The notes under the pieces are model-generated. The model searched no databases and was not told where the DNA came from. It saw only the letters and a list, made by a program, of their open reading frames with translations. Positions 37,643 through 46,058 of a DNA stretch of 64,000 bases are shown piece after piece; position 1 is the stretch's first letter, and every line of letters starts with the position of its first letter. The position numbers and the translations under genes are program-made. This stretch comes from Streptomyces dysideae (GTDB lineage Bacteria > Actinomycetota > Actinomycetes > Streptomycetales > Streptomycetaceae), in assembly GCF_001514305.1 (NCBI RefSeq), contig NZ_KQ949090.1, positions 62,001 to 126,000 of the forward strand, written 5' to 3'.

Positions 37643-37683
37643 TGTGTCATTGACTCGTGGGTTCCGAGGCGTGGGGAGTGACG

Positions 37684-38886
37684 GTGGGCAAGCCGAAGGT
37701 CGTTCTGGGGGTCAGTGGTGGCATCGCCGCGTACAAGGCCTGCGAGCTGCTGCGCCGGCTGACGGAGTCGGGGCATGACGTCCGCGTCGTCCCCACCGCC
37801 TCCGCCCTGCACTTCGTGGGCGCCGCCACCTGGTCGGCCCTCTCCGGCCACCCCGTCTCGACCGAGGTCTGGGACGACGTCCACGAGGTGCCGCACGTCC
37901 GTATCGGGCAGCACGCCGACCTGGTGATCGTCGCCCCGGCGACCGCGGACACGCTCGCGAAGGCCGCCCACGGCCTGGCCGACGACCTCCTGACCAACAC
38001 CCTGCTCACCGCCCGCTGCCCGGTCGTCTTCGCGCCCGCCATGCACACCGAGATGTGGGAGCACCCGGCCACCCAGGAGAACGTGGCGACGCTGCGCCGC
38101 CGCGGTGCCGTCGTCATCGAACCCGCCGTCGGCCGCCTGACCGGCGTCGACACCGGCAAGGGCCGGCTGCCCGACCCCGCCGAGATCTTCGAGGTCTGCC
38201 GCCGGGTGCTGGCCCGGGGCGTCACCGAGCCCGACCTCACGGGCCGGCACGTCGTCGTCAGCGCCGGCGGCACCCGAGAGCCCCTCGACCCGGTCCGCTT
38301 CCTCGGCAACCGCTCCTCCGGCAAGCAGGGCTACGCCCTCGCCCGCACCGCCGCCGCCCGCGGCGCCCGCGTCACGCTGGTCGCCGCGAACGCCGGGCTG
38401 CCGGACCCGGCGGGCGTGGACGTCGTTCCGGTGGGGACGGCCGTACAGCTGCGTGAGGCGGTGCTGAAGGCGGCCGCGGACGCCGACGCGGTCGTCATGG
38501 CGGCGGCGGTCGCCGACTTCCGTCCGGCGGAATACGCCGCCGGAAAGATCAAGAAGCAGGACGGCCAGGACCCCGAGCCCGTCGTCCTGGTCCGGAATCC
38601 GGACATCCTTGCGGAGATTTCCGCCGACCGTGCCCGCCTCGGACAGGTGGTCGTCGGCTTCGCCGCCGAGACGGACGACGTGCTGGCCAACGGCCGGAAG
38701 AAGCTGCGCCGCAAGGGCTGCGACCTGCTCGTGGTGAACGAGGTGGGGGAGCGCAAGACGTTCGGATCCGAGGAGAACGAGGCCCTGGTACTGGGCGCCG
38801 ACGGCAGTGAAACCCCCGTACCGCACGGCCCCAAGGAAGCCTTGGCCGAAATCGTGTGGGACCTGGTGGTCGAACGCCTGAGCTGA
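37684..38886 (+). CDS. coaBC: Bifunctional phosphopantothenoylcysteine decarboxylase / synthetase
   Basis: This 400-residue two-domain enzyme works in coenzyme A synthesis. The CoaC flavoprotein domain (residues ~1-180) has GVSGGIAAYKACELLRRL and LLTARCPVVFAPAMHTEMW, where the usual PAMN substrate Asn position reads PAMH. The CoaB domain (~190-400) has VVSAGGTREPLDPVR and GKIKKQDGQDPE with the catalytic Lys. GTG 37684 was chosen because GGGGAG lies 5 nt upstream and the length fits the family. In-frame starts further upstream have no better signal. Confidence 0.93.
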   Translation: MGKPKVVLGVSGGIAAYKACELLRRLTESGHDVRVVPTASALHFVGAATWSALSGHPVSTEVWDDVHEVPHVRIGQHADLVIVAPATADTLAKAAHGLADDLLTNTLLTARCPVVFAPAMHTEMWEHPATQENVATLRRRGAVVIEPAVGRLTGVDTGKGRLPDPAEIFEVCRRVLARGVTEPDLTGRHVVVSAGGTREPLDPVRFLGNRSSGKQGYALARTAAARGARVTLVAANAGLPDPAGVDVVPVGTAVQLREAVLKAAADADAVVMAAAVADFRPAEYAAGKIKKQDGQDPEPVVLVRNPDILAEISADRARLGQVVVGFAAETDDVLANGRKKLRRKGCDLLVVNEVGERKTFGSEENEALVLGADGSETPVPHGPKEALAEIVWDLVVERLS

Positions 38887-39137
38887 GTGATGCACTCGCC
38901 GCCTCGGCCTCGACACGCCTTCCAAAACCGTCCACTTGGGGGTGTGGCGCCCCTGGCCAAGGCCCCACGGGATTGGGCAGAATGCCCGTGCCGCAGGTCA
39001 CAGCGCTCCCGAGAGGCGAGACAGGGGGGCCGGTGGCCGAGTGCGACCGATAAACTGTTCCACGGACGACGCCGGGCGCAGCCCCCGTCCCGTCCACCAA
39101 TGATCAGCCAGCAGCCGCTGCAACCCCAGGGAGCGTT

Positions 39138-40346
39138 GTGTCCCGTCGCCTGTTCACCTCGGAGTCTGTGACCGAGGGTCACCCCGACAAGATCGCTGAC
39201 CAGATCAGCGACACCATTCTCGACGCGCTTCTGCGCGAGGACCCGACCTCCCGGGTCGCCGTCGAAACGCTGATCACCACCGGTCTGGTGCATGTGGCCG
39301 GTGAGGTCACGACCAAGACGTACGCGGACATCGCGACGCTGGTCCGCAGCAAGATCCTCGAGATCGGCTACGACTCCTCGAAGAAGGGCTTCGACGGCGC
39401 CTCCTGCGGTGTGTCCGTGTCGATCGGCGCGCAGTCCCCGGACATCGCGCAGGGCGTCGACACGGCTTACGAGACCCGCGTCGAGGGCGATGACGACGAA
39501 CTCGACAAGCAGGGCGCCGGCGACCAGGGCCTGATGTTCGGTTACGCGACCGACGAGACCCCCACCCTGATGCCGCTGCCGATCTTCCTGGCACACCGGC
39601 TGTCGAAGCGCCTGTCCGAGGTCCGCAAGAACGGCACCATCCCCTACCTGCGCCCGGACGGCAAGACGCAGGTCACCATCGAGTACGACGGTGACAAGGC
39701 GGTCCGTCTGGACACCGTCGTCGTCTCCTCGCAGCACGCCAGCGACATCGACCTGGAGTCGCTGCTCGCCCCCGACATCCGCGAGTTCGTGGTGGAGCCG
39801 GAGCTGAAGGCGCTGCTGGACGACGGCATCAAGCTCGACACCGACGGCTACCGCCTCCTCGTGAACCCGACCGGCCGTTTCGAGATCGGCGGCCCGATGG
39901 GCGACGCCGGCCTCACCGGCCGCAAGATCATCATCGACACGTACGGCGGCATGGCCCGCCACGGCGGCGGCGCGTTCTCCGGCAAGGACCCGTCCAAGGT
40001 CGACCGCAGCGCCGCCTACGCCATGCGCTGGGTCGCCAAGAACGTCGTCGCCGCGGGCCTCGCCTCCCGCTGCGAGGTCCAGGTCGCCTACGCCATCGGC
40101 AAGGCCGAGCCGGTCGGCCTGTTCGTCGAGACCTTCGGCACGGCCAAGGTCGACACCGAGAAGATCGAGAAGGCCATCGACGAGGTCTTCGACCTCCGCC
40201 CGGCCGCCATCATCCGCGACCTCGACCTGCTCCGCCCGATCTACGCCCAGACCGCCGCGTACGGCCACTTCGGCCGCGAGCTGCCCGACTTCACCTGGGA
40301 GCGCACAGACCGCGTGGACGCGCTGCGGACGGCAGTGGGGCTGTAG
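39138..40346 (+). CDS. metK: S-adenosylmethionine synthetase
   Basis: This 402-residue enzyme makes SAM from methionine and ATP. Signatures are FTSESVTEGHPDKIADQISD at the N-terminus, ASCGVSVSIGAQSPDI, and the P-loop-like GGGAFSGKDPSKVDRS near residue 275. The start is GTG, with AGGGAG upstream. The 251-bp gap before it shows no recognisable SAM riboswitch. A terminator follows the stop. Confidence 0.98.
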   Translation: MSRRLFTSESVTEGHPDKIADQISDTILDALLREDPTSRVAVETLITTGLVHVAGEVTTKTYADIATLVRSKILEIGYDSSKKGFDGASCGVSVSIGAQSPDIAQGVDTAYETRVEGDDDELDKQGAGDQGLMFGYATDETPTLMPLPIFLAHRLSKRLSEVRKNGTIPYLRPDGKTQVTIEYDGDKAVRLDTVVVSSQHASDIDLESLLAPDIREFVVEPELKALLDDGIKLDTDGYRLLVNPTGRFEIGGPMGDAGLTGRKIIIDTYGGMARHGGGAFSGKDPSKVDRSAAYAMRWVAKNVVAAGLASRCEVQVAYAIGKAEPVGLFVETFGTAKVDTEKIEKAIDEVFDLRPAAIIRDLDLLRPIYAQTAAYGHFGRELPDFTWERTDRVDALRTAVGL

Positions 40347-40363
40347 GTCCCGCGTTGTTCTGA

Positions 40364-40397
40364 GAGGCCCGGTGTCCCTTCGGGGGCGCCGGGCCTC
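40364..40397 (+). terminator. Terminator after metK
   Basis: Nine-bp arms GAGGCCCGG and CCGGGCCTC enclose a 16-nt loop starting 17 bp after the metK stop. Confidence 0.7.
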
Positions 40398-40456
40398 GGT
40401 GTGTTCCCGCGCTCGGGCGCCGTCGGTTGTCAGTGGGGTTTGGTAAGAATGCAGGC

Positions 40457-42610
40457 GTGAGCAGCGAGAATGAGCAGGCGCGTGGCGGTGGCGAGGGGGC
40501 ACCCCCCGAGCAGCTTGCGTTCATTCGGGAGAGTGTGCGGAAGGCCAAGGCGCCCAAGGCCAAGCCGCGGACCTGGCGGGGGGCCGCGCTGGCCAAGGAG
40601 CGGCCGGTGGCGCGGGTGCTGGTCGACAAGGGAGTGCTGCATCTCGATCGGCTCTTCGACTATGCCGTGCCCGAGGAGCTCGACGCGCAGGCGCAGCCCG
40701 GAGTGCGGGTGCGGGTGCGGTTCGGGGCCGGACGGCATCGGGTGCGGGACGGGCGGCGTGAGGGGGGCGGGCTGATTGACGGGTTTCTCGTCGATCGGGT
40801 CGCCGAGTCCGATTACTCCGGGCCGCTTGCCGCGCTCGCTCAGGTTGTGTCGCCCGAGCGGGTGTTGAGCGAGGAGCTGCTGGGGCTTGCCCGGGCTGTC
40901 GCCGATCGGTACGCGGGGAGCCTTGCCGATGTGCTGCAGTTGGCCGTGCCGCCGCGTAGTGCTCGGGCCGAGCAGCGGCCTTCGCCCGCGCTGCTTCCGG
41001 CGCCCGGGGTGCCTGACGCGGGGGCCTGGGGGCGGTATGAGCAGGGGGCCGCGTTTGTGGCGGCGCTGGCCTCCGGGGGTGCGCCGCGTGCTGTGTGGAA
41101 CGCGTTGCCCGGGGGTGAGTGGAGCGAGGAGCTGGCTCGGGCCGTCGTGGCGACCTTGGCCTCGGGGCGGGGGGCACTGGTCGTGCTGCCCGACGGGCGG
41201 GCTGTTGCTCGTGTGGATGCCGCGCTGACCTCGCTGCTGGGGGAGGGGCGACATGCGGTGCTGACGGCTGACGCCGGGCCGGAGAAGCGGTATCGGGAGT
41301 GGCTCGCCGTGCGGCGGGGGGCCGTGCGGGCTGTGGTGGGGACTCGGGCCGCCATGTTCGCCCCGGTTCAGGATCTGGGGCTCGTGGCCATCTGGGACGA
41401 CGGTGACGACAGCCACAGCGAGCTCCATGCACCTCAGCCGCACGCACGTGACGTGCTGCTTCTCCGGGCCGCTCAGGACAAGTGCGGTTTTCTGCTGGGT
41501 AGTTGGAGCTGCACCGTGGAGGCCGCGCAGCTCGTGGAGGGTGGCTGGGCCCGGCCGCTCGTCGCCGGGCGGGAGCAGGTGCGGGCTGCCGCGCCGCTCG
41601 TGCGGACTGTGGGGGACACTGATCTCGCTCGGGACGAGGCCGCGCGTGCCGCACGGCTGCCGACCCTCGCCTGGCAGGTCGTCAAGGAAGGGCTGCGGCA
41701 GGGGCCCGTGCTGGTGCAGGTGCCCCGGCGGGGGTACGTACCGCGGATGGCGTGCGCCAACTGCCGGGCTCCCGCGCGGTGCCGGCAGTGCTCCGGGCCG
41801 TTGGAGGGGCAGGAGTCCGGGGGCGCCTTGCGGTGTGGGTGGTGCGGGCAGGAGGAAGGTTCCTGGCACTGTCCGGAGTGTGGTGCGTCTCGGCTGCGGG
41901 CTCAGGTCGTGGGGGCGCGGCGGACTGCTGAGGAGCTGGGGCGGGCTTTTCCCGCCGTTCCGGTGCGGACCTCGGGGCGTGAGCAGGTGCTGGACACCGT
42001 GCCGGGGGCGCCCGCTCTGGTGGTGAGTACGCCGGGGGCCGAGCCCGTTGCCGAGGGCGGGTACGCGGCGGCGCTGCTGCTGGACGGCTGGGCCATGCTC
42101 GGGCGGCCCGATCTGCGGGCGGGGGAGGACGCGCTGCGGCGGTGGATCGCGGCCGCCTCGCTGGTGCGGCCGCACGGGGCCGGGGGGACGGTCGTCGTGG
42201 TGGCCGAGCCCACCTTGCGGCCTGTGCAGGCACTGGTGCGGTGGGATCCCGTCGGACATGCGGTACGGGAGCTTGCCGAGCGGGCCGAGCTGGGGTTTCC
42301 GCCGGTGTCGCGGATGGCGGCGGTGTCGGGGCCCGGGGATGCCGTCGCCGATTTTCTCCGTACGGTCGAACTGCCCCCGGAGGCTGAGGTGCTGGGGCCT
42401 GTTCCGGTGCCGGTCACGGTGGTGGGACGGCCCCGGCGGGTGGGGGCGCCGCCTCCTGGGGAGCAGTGGGATCGCGCGTTGGTCCGGGTGCCGCCGGGGA
42501 GGGGGGCCGCGCTGGCGGCTGCCCTGAAGGCCGCGCAGGCTGTGCGGATGGCTCGGGGGGCTGCGGAGGCTGCGGTGCGGGTGCGGATCGATCCGCCTGA
42601 TATCGGGTGA
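40457..42610 (+). CDS. priA: Primosomal protein N' (PriA), helicase motifs degenerate
   Basis: This 717-residue actinobacterial PriA has the N-terminal 3'-DNA-binding domain (RVLVDKGVLHLDRLFDYAVP) and a complete zinc-binding region (CANCRAPARCRQC, CGWCGQEEGSWHCPECGASR, near residues 430-480). The helicase core is degenerate. The position of the GxTGSGKT Walker A reads WNALPGGEWSEELA, and the DEEH box reads IWDDGDDSHSEL. ATP hydrolysis is therefore unlikely, while the scaffold role in replication restart may remain. GTG 40457 is preferred to the upstream in-frame start at 40427. The codons and base composition (many GGGG runs) are G-heavier than those of its neighbours. Confidence 0.92.
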   Translation: MSSENEQARGGGEGAPPEQLAFIRESVRKAKAPKAKPRTWRGAALAKERPVARVLVDKGVLHLDRLFDYAVPEELDAQAQPGVRVRVRFGAGRHRVRDGRREGGGLIDGFLVDRVAESDYSGPLAALAQVVSPERVLSEELLGLARAVADRYAGSLADVLQLAVPPRSARAEQRPSPALLPAPGVPDAGAWGRYEQGAAFVAALASGGAPRAVWNALPGGEWSEELARAVVATLASGRGALVVLPDGRAVARVDAALTSLLGEGRHAVLTADAGPEKRYREWLAVRRGAVRAVVGTRAAMFAPVQDLGLVAIWDDGDDSHSELHAPQPHARDVLLLRAAQDKCGFLLGSWSCTVEAAQLVEGGWARPLVAGREQVRAAAPLVRTVGDTDLARDEAARAARLPTLAWQVVKEGLRQGPVLVQVPRRGYVPRMACANCRAPARCRQCSGPLEGQESGGALRCGWCGQEEGSWHCPECGASRLRAQVVGARRTAEELGRAFPAVPVRTSGREQVLDTVPGAPALVVSTPGAEPVAEGGYAAALLLDGWAMLGRPDLRAGEDALRRWIAAASLVRPHGAGGTVVVVAEPTLRPVQALVRWDPVGHAVRELAERAELGFPPVSRMAAVSGPGDAVADFLRTVELPPEAEVLGPVPVPVTVVGRPRRVGAPPPGEQWDRALVRVPPGRGAALAAALKAAQAVRMARGAAEAAVRVRIDPPDIG

Positions 42611-42649
42611 CCGTGGGGTGAGTGGTGCGGGGTTCGCTCTGTTACAGGC

Positions 42650-42684
42650 CTCTGCCCTCCCGGTTCTCTTCCGGGAGGGCAGAG
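42650..42684. terminator. Bidirectional terminator between priA and the HTH gene
   Basis: A perfect 14-bp stem CTCTGCCCTCCCGG / CCGGGAGGGCAGAG closes the 7-nt loop TTCTCTT between two convergent genes. Confidence 0.88.
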
Positions 42685-42695
42685 CGAGGGATGTG

Positions 42696-43229
42696 TCAGC
42701 CGTTGCGGGGGCCGGGGAACGCCGTCGGTCTGGCATCGTCGCGGAGGGACGGGCTGCCTGCCGTCGGCTGCGTCGGCATGGAGCGGGCCGCGGGGACCGT
42801 GGTGATGCCGGTGGTGACGTTGACCGGCCGGGTGCCCGCCGGCTCGGTCGTCCGCTCGGCCTCGGCGGCCGCCTGAGTGGCGGCGCGGCGGGAGCCGTAA
42901 CGGCGGTGAACCGCCTGCTTGGTGACGCCGAGGGCGGAGCCCACCGCGTCCCACGAGAAGCCGAGCGAGCGGTCGAAGTCCACGGCGGCCGTGACCAGGG
43001 TCTCGACACTGTCCCGCAGTTCCTGGGCGAGACGGACCGTCGGCGCGGGAGCGCGTCCGTAGACGACGAAGCCCGTGGACGGGCCGGAGCGGCGCGGACG
43101 GTAGACGTTGCCCAACTGGGCGGTGAGTGTGCGCAGTGCGTCCACCTGCCGGCGGACCCGCTCGATGTCCCGCACCAGCAAGTGCAGGCTGGCCCGAGCC
43201 TGGGCGTCGTGGGTTGCGTGGTCGGCCAT
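42696..43229 (-). CDS. Small helix-turn-helix protein of unknown role
   Basis: This 177-residue protein begins with a long helical segment (about residues 5-50, ARASLHLLVRDIERVRRQVD). A central part (~75-125) holds a probable helix-turn-helix, WDAVGSALGVTKQAVHRRYG, and the last 50 residues are Pro/Thr/Ala-rich and likely disordered. It looks like a DNA-binding regulator. The start MADHATHDAQ (43229) was chosen. The frame is open 15 codons further, but that part overlaps an inverted repeat in the leader. Confidence 0.8.
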   Translation of the reverse strand: MADHATHDAQARASLHLLVRDIERVRRQVDALRTLTAQLGNVYRPRRSGPSTGFVVYGRAPAPTVRLAQELRDSVETLVTAAVDFDRSLGFSWDAVGSALGVTKQAVHRRYGSRRAATQAAAEAERTTEPAGTRPVNVTTGITTVPAARSMPTQPTAGSPSLRDDARPTAFPGPRNG

Positions 43230-43554
43230 GAACAAGCCTCTCGAACCGGCGTTGAAAAGGATGGGGCCGCGCATGTGCGGCCCGTTGTGGTCAACTCTTT
43301 CTTGACCAACGCGGATTCGCTCCGCGGGTCACGCAGTGGGGGCGTGTGGGCATATGCGTACGCCCCCCCGTGCCGGGGTGTGCGCCTCGGACTTCGGCCT
43401 CGGTTTCTTCTCCTACCCGCGCACCGCCCGTTTCCAGTTGAGAGAGAGATTGGCCTCTCCTGTGGGGGTGCCTCGCCATCGGCGGGTATTCGTTCGTGGT
43501 CATAGAATTGGGGGCTGCCCGCTACATCCCTGCCCGAGAGGCCCGTGCTCGCCC
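43230..43554. other. Divergent control region between the HTH gene and fmt
   Basis: This 325-bp gap has no gene. It contains GGGCCGC/GCGGCCC (43264-43283) and TGGTCAA/TTGACCA (43288-43308, 7-nt spacer) upstream of the HTH gene. The TTGACCA half, read toward that gene, resembles a -35 element, so this could be an autoregulatory operator. The fmt-proximal part has no clear motif. Confidence 0.4.
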
Positions 43555-44487
43555 ATGAAGCTTGTCTTCGCCGGTACCCCCGAGGTCGCCGTTCCCGCTC
43601 TGGACGCTCTGATCGCCTCCGGGCGGCATGAGGTGGCCGCCGTCGTCACGCGGCCCGATGCGCCGGCCGGGCGTGGGCGCAGGCTGGTGGCGAGTCCGGT
43701 GGCCGAGCGGGCCGAGGAGGCCGGGATCGAGCTGCTGAAGCCCGTCAAGCCGCGGGATCCGGAGTTCCTGGAGCGGCTCAAGGAGATCGCGCCCGACTGT
43801 TGTCCGGTCGTCGCCTATGGGGCTCTGCTGCCGCGGGTCGCCCTCGACATCCCCGTCCACGGCTGGGTCAACCTGCACTTCTCGCTGCTGCCCGCCTGGC
43901 GCGGGGCCGCTCCCGTGCAGCACGCCATCATGGCGGGCGACGAGATCACCGGTGCCTCCACCTTCCTCATCGAGGAAGGACTCGACTCCGGGCCCGTCTA
44001 CGGCACCGTCACCGAGGAGATCCGGCCCACCGACACCAGCGGCGACCTGCTGACCCGGCTCGCCTTCGCCGGCGCCGGGCTGCTCGCCGCGACCATGGAC
44101 GGGATCGAGGACGGCACCCTCAAGGCCGTACCGCAGCCGGGCGAGGGGATCAGCCTCGCCCCGAAGGTCAACGTCGAGGATGCGCACATCGACTGGAACG
44201 CCCCCGCCCTGCGCGTCGATCGCGTCGTGCGCGGGTGCACGCCCGCCCCCGGTGCCTGGACCGTCTTCCGCGGTGAGCGGCTCAAGCTCATCCAGGTCCA
44301 GCCGGTGCCCGAGCGGACCGGCCTGGCGCCCGGCATGCTCTCCGTCGGCAAGAACAACGTCCACGTCGGCACCGGGTCGTACGCCGTCGAGCTGCTGTGG
44401 GTGCAGGCCCAGGGCAAGAAGCCGATGCGGGCGGCCGACTGGGCGCGCGGGGTGCGGAACGGGGACGGGGAGATCCTCGGCGTGTAA
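43555..44487 (+). CDS. fmt: Methionyl-tRNA formyltransferase
   Basis: This 310-residue enzyme transfers formyl to initiator Met-tRNA. It starts MKLVFAGTPEVAVPALDALI. The formyl-THF site is VNLHFSLLPAWRGAAP near residue 108, preceded by a PVVAYGALLP block that ends the substrate-binding segment. The C-terminal OB-like tRNA-binding domain covers about residues 205-310. ATG 43555 fits the family start, and the frame is open far upstream without homology. rsmB follows. Confidence 0.95.
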   Translation: MKLVFAGTPEVAVPALDALIASGRHEVAAVVTRPDAPAGRGRRLVASPVAERAEEAGIELLKPVKPRDPEFLERLKEIAPDCCPVVAYGALLPRVALDIPVHGWVNLHFSLLPAWRGAAPVQHAIMAGDEITGASTFLIEEGLDSGPVYGTVTEEIRPTDTSGDLLTRLAFAGAGLLAATMDGIEDGTLKAVPQPGEGISLAPKVNVEDAHIDWNAPALRVDRVVRGCTPAPGAWTVFRGERLKLIQVQPVPERTGLAPGMLSVGKNNVHVGTGSYAVELLWVQAQGKKPMRAADWARGVRNGDGEILGV

Positions 44488-44562
44488 CCAGCTGCGCGCC
44501 GGCGTGTTGGTGCGTCGTACGCTGGGAACACTTCTCATCCTGCAATCCGGAGCACCTTTTTC

Positions 44563-45981
44563 GTGAGCGAGACCTCCCGCCGTCCCGGCAAGCCCTACCG
44601 TCGGCCCAAGAAGGACCCCGTCCGCTTCCTCGCCTTCGAGGCCCTGCGGGCCGTGGACGAGCGGGACGCGTACGCCAACCTCGTGCTGCCGCCGCTGCTG
44701 CGCAAGGCGCGGGAGAAGGAGGGACCCGACAAGTTCGACGGGCGGGACGCGGCGCTCGCCACCGAGCTGGTGTACGGGACGCTGCGGCGGCAGGGGACGT
44801 ACGACGCCGTCATCGCCGCGTGTGTCGACCGGCCGCTGCGGGAGGTCGACCCGCCGGTGCTCGATGTGCTCAGCCTCGGGGTGCATCAGTTGCTCGGGAC
44901 GCGGATTCCGACGCATGCCGCCGTCTCCGCGTCTGTCGAGCTCGCCCGGGTCGTGCTCGGGGACGGGCGGGCCAAGTTCGTCAACGCCGTGCTGCGGAAG
45001 GTCGCGCAGGACGATCTCGACGGGTGGATCGCCAAGGTCGCGCCGCCCTATGACGAAGACCCCGAGGATCACCTCGCCGTTGTGCACTCGCATCCGCGGT
45101 GGGTCGTCTCCGCGTTGTGGGACTCGCTGGGCGGAGGGCGCGCCGGTATCGAGGCATTGCTGGAGGCCGACAACGAGCGGCCCGAGGTGACGCTGGTTGC
45201 CCGGCCGGGGCGGGCCACGACCGAGGAACTGCTCGGTGAGGAGGCTGCCGTGGCGGGGCGCTGGTCGCCGTATGCCGTGCGGCTGGCCGAAGGCGGTGAG
45301 CCCGGGGCCATCGAGGCCGTACGGGACGGGCGTGCGGGCGTGCAGGACGAGGGGAGCCAGCTGGTCGCTCTCGCTCTGGCCAACGCGCCGCTGGAGGGGC
45401 CCGACGCGAAGTGGCTCGACGGGTGTGCCGGGCCCGGCGGCAAGGCCGCACTGCTGGGTGCGCTCGCCGCCGAGCGGGGGGCGGTGCTGCTCGCCTCCGA
45501 GAAGCAGCCGCATCGGGCGGGGCTGGTGGCCAGGGCCCTGGCCGGCAATCCCGGGCCGTATCAGGTCATCGCCGCCGACGGGACCCGGCCGCCGTGGCGC
45601 GACGGTGTCTTCGACCGGGTGCTGATGGACGTGCCGTGCACCGGGCTCGGTGCCCTGCGGCGGCGGCCCGAGGCGCGGTGGCGGCGGCGTCCGGAGGATC
45701 TCGAGGGGTTCGCGCCGTTGCAGCGTGGCCTGTTGAGCACCGCCCTCGACTCCGTGCGGGTCGGCGGGGTCGTCGGCTACGCCACCTGCTCGCCGCACCT
45801 CGCCGAGACCCGTGCCGTCGTCGACGACATCCTCAAGCACCGGTCGGACGCCGAGCTGATCGACGCCCGGCCGATGCTGCCCGGCGTACCGGACCTGGGC
45901 GAGGGACCGGACGTACAGCTGTGGCCGCATGTGCACGGGACCGACGCCATGTATCTGGCGCTCATCCGGCGGACCGGCTGA
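44563..45981 (+). CDS. rsmB: 16S rRNA (cytosine-967-C5) methyltransferase
   Basis: This 472-residue protein has an N-terminal NusB-like RNA-binding domain (about residues 15-160; RFLAFEALRAVDERDAYANL). A SAM-dependent methyltransferase core follows, with the SAM site WLDGCAGPGGKAALLGALAA and the two catalytic Cys regions MDVPCTGLGALRRRPE and YATCSPHLAETRA. It methylates C967 of 16S rRNA. The start is GTG. It converges with argG across a terminator. Confidence 0.94.
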   Translation: MSETSRRPGKPYRRPKKDPVRFLAFEALRAVDERDAYANLVLPPLLRKAREKEGPDKFDGRDAALATELVYGTLRRQGTYDAVIAACVDRPLREVDPPVLDVLSLGVHQLLGTRIPTHAAVSASVELARVVLGDGRAKFVNAVLRKVAQDDLDGWIAKVAPPYDEDPEDHLAVVHSHPRWVVSALWDSLGGGRAGIEALLEADNERPEVTLVARPGRATTEELLGEEAAVAGRWSPYAVRLAEGGEPGAIEAVRDGRAGVQDEGSQLVALALANAPLEGPDAKWLDGCAGPGGKAALLGALAAERGAVLLASEKQPHRAGLVARALAGNPGPYQVIAADGTRPPWRDGVFDRVLMDVPCTGLGALRRRPEARWRRRPEDLEGFAPLQRGLLSTALDSVRVGGVVGYATCSPHLAETRAVVDDILKHRSDAELIDARPMLPGVPDLGEGPDVQLWPHVHGTDAMYLALIRRTG

Positions 45982-45996
45982 GCCGACCTGGCAGAA

Positions 45997-46029
45997 GGCC
46001 GGTCCGACGTCTCCGGCGTCGGACCGGCC
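45997..46029. terminator. Bidirectional terminator between rsmB and argG
   Basis: A 13-bp perfect stem GGCCGGTCCGACG / CGTCGGACCGGCC closes the 7-nt loop TCTCCGG between convergent genes, followed by CTTCC. Confidence 0.88.
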
Positions 46030-46058
46030 CTTCCGGTGGTGCGTGCCCCTCGGGCCGG

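Noticed and set aside
38887..39137. SAM riboswitch before metK
   Set aside because: No SAM-I, SAM-II or SAM-IV core could be aligned by eye in the 251-bp gap.
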